This document shows, one piece after another, positions 57,342 through 64,000 of a stretch of DNA of 64,000 bases (positions within the stretch are counted from its first letter, which is position 1; each line of letters starts with the position of its first letter). Source of the stretch: Davidsoniella eucalypti (taxonomy: Eukaryota > Ascomycota > Sordariomycetes > Microascales > Ceratocystidaceae); NCBI GenBank assembly GCA_004009845.1, contig RMBW01000027.1, forward strand, positions 62,001 through 126,000, written 5' to 3'. Under the pieces are notes generated by a model that saw nothing but the letters and a program-made list of their open reading frames with translations, was not told the origin of the DNA and did no database searches. Position numbers and translations under genes: made by a program.

Positions 57342-59454
57342 ATGCGTTTCTCTACTGTATTGCTGGCCTCAGCTGGCCTAGCCTCTGCCCACTCCATCAT
57401 CGATGCTTTCCCTCCCGAGGAGCGGGCTCTGGCTCGACGTCTGACCGAGCGTTCGCTGCTCTCTACCATTGTTGCTGATATCGAGGAAGCCGCCACTTGC
57501 ACTGCTTGCAAGGTATGATCACCCAGGAACACTCATAGCACACAAGCCGGACTATTCCAAACTAACACTTATTTCTCTCTAGACTGCGCTGATTCTGCTC
57601 AAGGCCATCGCCATCTTTGGTGATGATGCCTTCGTTTCCATTATCCAGGCCATCTGCCGCACCTTTGGCTCCGAGGATGCCGATGTCTGTAATGGATCCC
57701 TGGCTCTAGAGGGCCCCATCATTGCCCGCGCTATTCGCGGCATGGGCGTCACTTCCGATACTGCCGAGGTGTTCTGCGCTAGCTTTGTCGGTCTTTGCGA
57801 ATACCCCGACGTCCACGCATGGACTGTGCCTGTCTCTACCCGAAGCAAGAGGGATAGCTGTGTCAAGCGTGCCGCATCAAGTAACTCAACAAGAAGCACC
57901 TTCAAGATCGTGCAATACAGTGATGTCCACGTTGACCCCGAGTACACTGAGGGCGCTGCTAGCGAATGCACCAAGCCCATCTGCTGCCGTTCTTACACTT
58001 CATCTGAAGCTCCCGGTAACAACACCTCGCCTGCCGGCCCTAACGGCGAGCACACTTGCGATGCTCCCAAGACCCTCGAGGAGGCCATGTACGCCGCCAT
58101 CCAGGAAGTTGCTGGCGATGCCGCCTTTGCCATCTTCACTGGTGACATTGTAGACCACGGTGTCTGGGAGACCACCAAGGAGAAGAACGAGGCTAAGATC
58201 TCGGATGCCCACTCCATCATGGCTGAAGCTATCCCTATCGTCTACGGCACTATGGGCAACCACGAGATGCACCCAACTAATGCCTACCTACCTAACCAGT
58301 ATGGCGACTCATCAGAGTGGCTCTACGAATTTTTCGCTGACGAGTGGTCGCGCTGGTTGGGCAACAACTCAGTCGAGACACTCAATGTCGAGAGCATTGG
58401 TGCCTACTCTACTCTGGTCGACGGCACCAACCTGCGCATCATCTCGCTCAACACCAACATCTACTACGTCCAGAACTACTACATGTACGACGACCCCATG
58501 CCCAATGATCCCAACAACCAGATCACTTGGCTTGCCTCGGAGCTGCAGACTGCTGAGGCTAACGGCGAGAAGGTGTACATCATTGGCCACACCCCTCTCG
58601 GCGACCATGATATGTTCCACGACTACTCCAACTACATGAACCAGGTTGTTTCGCGTTACAACGAGACTATTGTTTCCATGTTCTTCGGCCACACCCACGT
58701 TGATCAGTTCGAGATTTCATACTCTGACTACGACAACCGCAACGCACAGACGGCCATGGCCATGTCCTACATTTGCCCGTCTCTAACCCCTCTTGAGGGT
58801 ATGCCCGCCTTCCGTGTCTACGAGGTTGACTCTACGACCTATGAGATCATGGACTCTATCACATATGCTGCCGATATGAACTCGTCCACCTACCAAGCCA
58901 CCTCCGGTCCTATCTTCGAGAAGTACTACTCTGCCCGTGAGACCTACAACTCATTGGTTGCCGACCCTCTTTCTGATGACGAGCCTCTGACCGCTGCTTG
59001 GTGGCACCAGGTCACCGATGTTCTGGAGAATGACTATGATCAGTACACTGCCTACGTTCTGCGCAAGGCTCGTGGCTGGGATAACGGCGATTCTATTCCC
59101 GATGCCACCGCTGAGATTTGCCAACTGCGTGCTGGCCGTGCTGAGGACAACTGCTATGTTCCTACTCCCGGTACCAACTTCAAGCGTGACGACACCAACC
59201 AGACTGCCGATTCGTCGAATCTGCTAACAACGGCGAACCTGGACACTGGTCACAACGACTGTGGTATCTCCATGCTTCGCCACACCATCACCAGCATGTT
59301 CAAGAGCGTTGATGCCCTGACCATGCTTCAGGATTACTTCATCAACCTGGCCGGTGATAACTCAACGGTTGCCATGGACGATATTAACCATCAGGCTTCG
59401 CTACTGACTAAGCCGGCGGCAGCGACTGCCACCCCTACTTCCTATCAAAAATAG
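57342..59454 (+). CDS. Secreted acid-sphingomyelinase-like phosphodiesterase with saposin B domain, two exons
   Basis: Exons 57342-57512 and 57583-59454 (GT-AG intron, CTAAC branch site) give 680 residues. MRFSTVLLASAGLASA is a signal peptide, so the enzyme enters the secretory path. Residues about 52-150 form a saposin-B-type region; Cys53, Cys56 and the following paired cysteines (AICRTFG, DVCNG, VFCASF, GLCEY) fit its disulfide pattern, and the intron falls right after CTACK. The metallophosphoesterase domain has SDVH (D171, H173), TGDIVDH (D245), GNHE (N283, H284), GHTPLGDH (H393) and GHTHVD (H427, H429), a full dinuclear metal set. This is the SMPD1/ASM family, which hydrolyses sphingomyelin or related phosphodiesters at acid pH. 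Fungi lack sphingomyelin, so the physiological substrate is uncertain. Several N-x-S/T sites are present. Confidence 0.94.
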
Positions 59455-61304
59455 TCATGACGAAGCAAAAGTAACGATCAAGCTGGATCATGCACATCCT
59501 TGTAAAAAAAATTAACGTTTCTACTTCTTTTCTTGCTATAATGAGGATTGTAGGTTTCACTCAAGAAGTATCTCCTCGAAGCAAGCGATTTCTGTCATCC
59601 TTTTTATTTTTCATTTATTTCCTTTCTATCATACGGACTTATCAATGCCCGCCATGTATCTTTGCTCTGGATGAATGACAGGTTGATGTCATGTCCATGG
59701 GTCAAAGAACCATTTTATCTATTTACATTCTTGAAATGCAACTTCTCTAATGGCGTTGGGTTCTTTCATTTTCTATTCCCTTTTTTAGCTTTTATACCAC
59801 CGAGTCCCCAGTCTTCCAGGTGTCGACGGACTTTTGTTCTTTTTCAGTTAGTACATGTTTACTTAATGAAGTATATAATATCACAATACTATCCATTTTA
59901 TCATGAATCAATTACGAACTGCTACGTGACATGTAACGTATAATGCATTGCATGGTCAATAAGTAATAGTTAGTAAATAGGCTGTCTGTGACAATGCTGT
60001 CAGGACCCTGCATGAGCTGACATATGGTTCCTGTATACGGGGAAAAGGATAAGATGTAGGGATAATGGACTTGGAACAAGTGACCCAAGTTCAATCTACG
60101 GTGAATCGAAGGTGTACAGATACATATACTTGGGATAGGATTCATGGGTTTGGGGGGTCCTTAAGAGTTCCGGATGGGGCAGGACCAACAAAAGAAGAGA
60201 CGACAGGCAGAGCGGCCGAGGACAGCCGGGTTCCGGAAGGAAGGTGCAGAAGGAAACATTGGGTGAAGACGAGGACGAGGCGGTAAAGAACAGCAAAATC
60301 AAAAATCAAAGGAATAAAGAGATATGAGTTAAACACTTGATCTTTTTTTTCAAGCCTTAAATATATGAATCAATAATAGGAAATCCTAATATTTTTATGT
60401 ATTTGAAAGTCATAATGAGTTAAATGAAGACAAAAATATGATAAACTCCCAAAAAAAAACCTATAACACCGCTACCAAGACAAAAAAATAACTAAAACAA
60501 GGAAACCAAAGGTAAAGACATGACACGTGATCAAGGCCCTAGACAAGAGGGAACCAGAAGTCAAGCGCACATGAAGAAAGAAAGAGAGATAGAAAATAAA
60601 AATAAACAGTCAACACTGATTTGATCAACAGAGAAGACGAACTCGTGAGCAAGTGCCAAGCAAGACAACAGAGATCCAATGAATTTGCATTGTTTGACCA
60701 ACAAAAAAGCCCGGATAACATCGAGAATCAAGTGTGATATGATATCTGATACGGGAATATTCCAAAAAAAAAAAAAAAAAAAAAAAAAAAACGCCAGCCC
60801 CAGTCATAAATCAAAAAAGGTAAACAAATTGAAAAGACGCATGGGTGTTGAATGCGTAGCTATAAAAAAAAATATATATATATAAAAAAGAGAAGAACCG
60901 GAAGAAATATGCTTTACTTCCTCGTCTTATTTGGGGATTGAAGACGATAAAAAAAAATGAAAAATAAAAAGGCCCGGGAGTCTTCAGCCGGCCGGAGTCG
61001 CTCAACCCCCCTGGCGCAAGATCTGCCAATATATGCAGCTGCAGCCTGCCTCGCCTCCTGCCTTGTGCTTTTCCGCACAGCAAGAGAGAAGCATAGAGGA
61101 GAGAAATAAAAGAGCAAGTCAAACGAAGCACCGAGCGTCCAAAGCCCAGTCAAAAAGAAAGACTCGGCTAGGCTAGTAGTCGGTGACTTGGAACAAGAAG
61201 ATAGCCTGCTAAGATAGGATAACACTCCTCTGCAGGTTGTCTATCAGAAGCGAGACTCCAAATGGAGGAGAACAAGAAGACCAGATGAGGAACAGGGAAG
61301 CCGT
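59455..61304. other. Convergent intergenic spacer
   Basis: The 1.85 kb between the ends of two convergent genes. It includes an A run of about 28 at 60763-60791 and AT-rich tracts at 60860-60890. No gene is supported. Confidence 0.5.
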
Positions 61305-62489
61305 TCATTTTCGCGAACTCCGCCGGCTCAGTTTCTTTCCGGATTCTTTCTGGGCGTGGCGTTCATGTAATGGTGTAGCCATCTTCTTAGCTTCTTCGAT
61401 CTGTTTGCGGCTCTTGCTACTCGATCCAGCCGTCGAGCTTACTCCAGATACGGCGCTGCCAGTCTCTACCAGCTGGCTACTGACGGCCGTGCTATTGCCG
61501 GTGGCATCGTCGCAAGCGGCCTCGGAAGACCCGACGACATCGTCCTCCTCAATCCGGGCCTTCTTCGTGCCGTCTTGGCGTGTGCCGATGACCCGACGAT
61601 CGCCCAGTTGTACCTGTGGATTTGCTAGGCCCAGGCGGCTGAATGCCCACTGGAAAAAGGTCGGCGAGGGCGGCTGCCACTGGCCGATGCCGTCGCAGAA
61701 GTGACGCTGCTCATCGGGTAGGTTGAACCATACAAAGTGCTTGTTGTTGTGGATGCGGCCCTCGATCACCAGATCGCCGACCTCTTCGGGAATGCGCAGT
61801 GCCTCGGCCACTAAAATCGGCTGATACGCCGGAATCAGTAGGTGAAGACGGACTGGAACAGTCTTCTGGCCCTTGCGGCGCGCCTGACGCTCGCGCTTAT
61901 CAGCCAGATGGCGCGCGGCTATCATGAACAGGAAGCAGGTGTCAATCTGGTTGGTGTAGCCGCAAAAGGCCGGACCCAGCGGGTCCTTCTCCAGGAGTTG
62001 GTAGAACGGCGGGTACCAGTCGTTGTCTGGGTGATAGACAAAGAACCAATGGTTGCAGTGCGGATCGGAGCTGGTCTGGCCCATGCGCTCGCGAATCATG
62101 GCGTAGACATACTGCGGAAAGTCCTTCTGGGCCATCAAAGCCGTCTGGGCAGCCAGTGTGGTCGAGATACCCTCGAGCTTCTCGGCAATCAGCTGCAGCG
62201 CCTGGACGCCCTGGTACGTCAGCACCATGTTAGACCCGATCTGGGCCGTTGTGGTGGTCACATTGAAGTAGCTAAACAGATACGAGTTGTCGCACACCGA
62301 CTTGCCCACTACCTGCATCGATGGCACAAAACGCTGGATCTCACGGATCGACTCGCGCACCGTGCCTATAGTGTCGCCGGCTTGGATGCTCTTGACGAGC
62401 GGACTGTCGGCTAGCTGGACCGCCGTGTCCCATGCTTGACGCCGAAGCTTCTTGTCGGCAAGAAGCTGCCATAAGGCAGCACTGGCCAT
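61305..62489 (-). CDS. Conserved-looking hypothetical protein, 394 residues
   Basis: Single-exon open frame with a clear ATG, GC-rich codons and an even amino-acid mix, so it is very probably a real gene. The N-terminal half is helical (LADKKLRRQAWDTAVQLAD, REIQRFVPSMQVVG) with a hydrophobic segment around VTTTTAQIGSNMVLTYQGVQA. The middle has a Trp/His/aromatic-rich block (HCNHWFFVYHPDNDWYPPFY) and PVRLHLLIPAYQPILVAEALR. The C-terminal 100 residues are disordered and Ser/Lys-rich, ending with basic KKLSRRSSRK. I do not recognise a catalytic motif or named domain. The long open frame on the other strand (61842-62414) is a shadow of its codon bias. It is convergent with the sphingomyelinase-like gene. 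Confidence 0.8.
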   Translation of the reverse strand: MASAALWQLLADKKLRRQAWDTAVQLADSPLVKSIQAGDTIGTVRESIREIQRFVPSMQVVGKSVCDNSYLFSYFNVTTTTAQIGSNMVLTYQGVQALQLIAEKLEGISTTLAAQTALMAQKDFPQYVYAMIRERMGQTSSDPHCNHWFFVYHPDNDWYPPFYQLLEKDPLGPAFCGYTNQIDTCFLFMIAARHLADKRERQARRKGQKTVPVRLHLLIPAYQPILVAEALRIPEEVGDLVIEGRIHNNKHFVWFNLPDEQRHFCDGIGQWQPPSPTFFQWAFSRLGLANPQVQLGDRRVIGTRQDGTKKARIEEDDVVGSSEAACDDATGNSTAVSSQLVETGSAVSGVSSTAGSSSKSRKQIEEAKKMATPLHERHAQKESGKKLSRRSSRK

Positions 62490-64000
62490 TGCGGAAGCCG
62501 TGGTGGCGGTTTGAAGGGTTAAACACTCCCGCTGAGGGGAGGAAGGAAGGGGGTTGGGGGTATGGAGTCGAGTAACGGCAGATAGAAAAGACGGATAGTC
62601 TGAAGAGACTCAGTATCGTCGTCTTGGTCGGCTGGTGAGAAGACGGAAGATAGATTGAACCCCGTGAGTTAGGGTTAAAAATCAACTGTTCGGGTCTCGA
62701 ACAGAAGACGGGTCAAGAATTCGAAGCTAAGCTTAGCTCGATGGAAAACAATGAAATAAGAGAGAAGAAAAAAAAGGGTCCGGCGACTACCCACTATCTA
62801 TATAGACAGCAAATAAATAAGGCTAAGATTGGAAGCGGTGGAGAGTTCAAAGGGGGGCGGCGCGGTTGTATTTATTCGGCAGCTACCCAGTTTGGCTTTG
62901 TGCGAGGCTAGTGGCTTAATGTGGAAAGAAAGAAAATACAACACTAGCCAAGAGTGAGAAGAAAAAAAAAACAAGCTAGACCTTGTCTTAAAAGAGCAAT
63001 TAGACAGTAGAAAACTTATATAGAAAATGCTGCACAAAACTGAAGTGGTTTTAGAGCAGGATGATGTGTAACTGATAACTAGATTGATTGGAAGTAGGGC
63101 AGGTGCAACAAAGATGGACTTGATCAGATGAAAAACGTTTCGAGAACAATAAAGTAAGAACAAAGGAAAGGAGCCCGAGTCTTGATGAGTTGCGGCAGAA
63201 CGGGAAGGTGCGGGTTTTATGATATCTCGAGCGGCATATATTTCTTGTTTTACAAGAGTAGTTGTCCATTTTATTTATTTATCTATACCTTTCCAAGATG
63301 TGTAGACTCTCCCTATTTAATTCGATAGTTGATCCAGCCGATCATCTTCCTCGATGCCGTCGTTCCTTTGATAGAAGCTTGGAATCGGTGGAATATGAAA
63401 ATGGTAAAATAGGACCGGGGGGCCTAGGTAGATAGATGATGGTAAGTAATTGGTAGGCTTTTTGGGACAGTTTAGGTAGATGAAGGGTAAATACATGGAG
63501 AGACAGATGGACGCAGCATGCATGCATACTGCGGGCTGTCGACTAGTCAAGATAGAAGAGGAGAGCAGGAGGACAAAATACATGCTAATTTACATATAAA
63601 CTCTTGTGTTGGCTGGGGAGGGGGGTGGCTTTGCTTGTACCGCCTGAGATTTTCGCAGTAAACGAAAAGCAGCACCAACAACAATAACAACAAGTTCCCT
63701 CTTCCTTCACGGCTATGATGGAAGAGGCGAAGAAAGACTGTATCCCCGGAGCTCCAACATTGAATAAGGAAATATGTATTGAATCAATTGAATTAAACGG
63801 GACAGTTATTTCTATTAGTTATCCAGCCAGTCCTTGTCTTTATTTTGTTCAATTATCAGACATTGTCTTGAAAATCCCCTTTCTTATGCTGACTTGATAT
63901 TGTTCTGTCTACTAACTGTTTCTTGGGGCCCAACCCCCAATTCGCCAAAGTCACGAGCTCTTCTTCAAAAAAGAATACCATTCTTTGTGATTGTGACTGT
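62490..64000. other. Upstream region of the hypothetical gene and right-edge spacer
   Basis: Minus-strand CT-rich leader from 62490 to about 62960, then AT-rich sequence. No gene is supported. The short plus-strand frame at 63715-63897 (60 codons, start ATGATGG) has no family signature and could at most be a first exon of a gene to the right. Confidence 0.45.

Noticed and set aside
61842..62414. 190-codon plus-strand frame opposite the hypothetical protein
   Set aside because: Antisense shadow of a GC-rich coding region; no motif, and the minus strand has the better start and composition.

Overview
The window is nuclear DNA of a filamentous-type ascomycete, most like Pezizomycotina; the class cannot be fixed from sequence alone. 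The evidence is short GT-AG introns with CTAAC-like branch sites, a spliceosomal U2 snRNA gene, an NmrA-type nitrogen regulator, a Zn2Cys6/MHR transcription factor, a fungal C-8 sterol isomerase and an RFTS-domain protein of the Raf2/DIM-7 type. Genes are sparse: about 13 supported protein genes in 64 kb, separated by long AT-rich or pyrimidine-rich spacers with many homopolymer runs. No bacterial-style operons, rRNA genes, convincing tRNAs or CRISPR arrays were seen.

Layout, left to right. 1-137: 3' end of an unidentified gene. 732-1892 (-): Ser-rich single-pass membrane protein. 3142-4305 (+): FCF1, a four-exon PIN-domain protein of the small-subunit processome. 7570-10694 (+): five-exon Zn2Cys6 transcription factor with one GC-AG intron. 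10695-19188: a gene desert, AT-rich and then CT-rich, running into 19189-20673 (+), an nmrA/nmr1 orthologue. 21864-22085 (-): broken Tc1/mariner transposase 3' end. 22765-24699 (-): three-exon POT/PTR2 peptide transporter with GATA-factor motifs upstream. 24700-30826: gene desert. 30827-31904 (-): ERG2, divergent from 32531-33237 (+), the exosome subunit CSL4. 36879-37763 (+): Sec2-domain coiled-coil protein. 38430-38715: a long imperfect hairpin beside the U2 snRNA gene (38809-38996, -).

41102-44737 (+) is a single-exon 1211-residue protein that joins a stonustoxin-like N-terminal region, a helical region, a Cys-rich knuckle, a P-loop GTPase and a C-terminal Cys/His motif; it is the most unusual gene here. 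Next to it is a two-exon small gene with an in-frame TAG (45812-46630, -). 47131-48843 (-): PUS4 tRNA pseudouridine-55 synthase, whose real start lies in a 34-nt first exon. 49851-52395 (+): four-exon RFTS-domain protein, a candidate H3K9-methylation complex subunit. 52396-57341: gene-poor. 57342-59454 (+): secreted acid-sphingomyelinase-like phosphodiesterase with a saposin domain. 61305-62489 (-): conserved-looking hypothetical protein.

The genes are mostly independent housekeeping or regulatory units. The one possible functional pairing is nmrA with the PTR2 transporter 2 kb away: PTR2 carries three HGATAR motifs, and NmrA proteins restrain the GATA activator of nitrogen genes. Exon boundaries were placed by hand from splice signals and reading-frame continuity, and family names come from recognised motifs, not from database searches.
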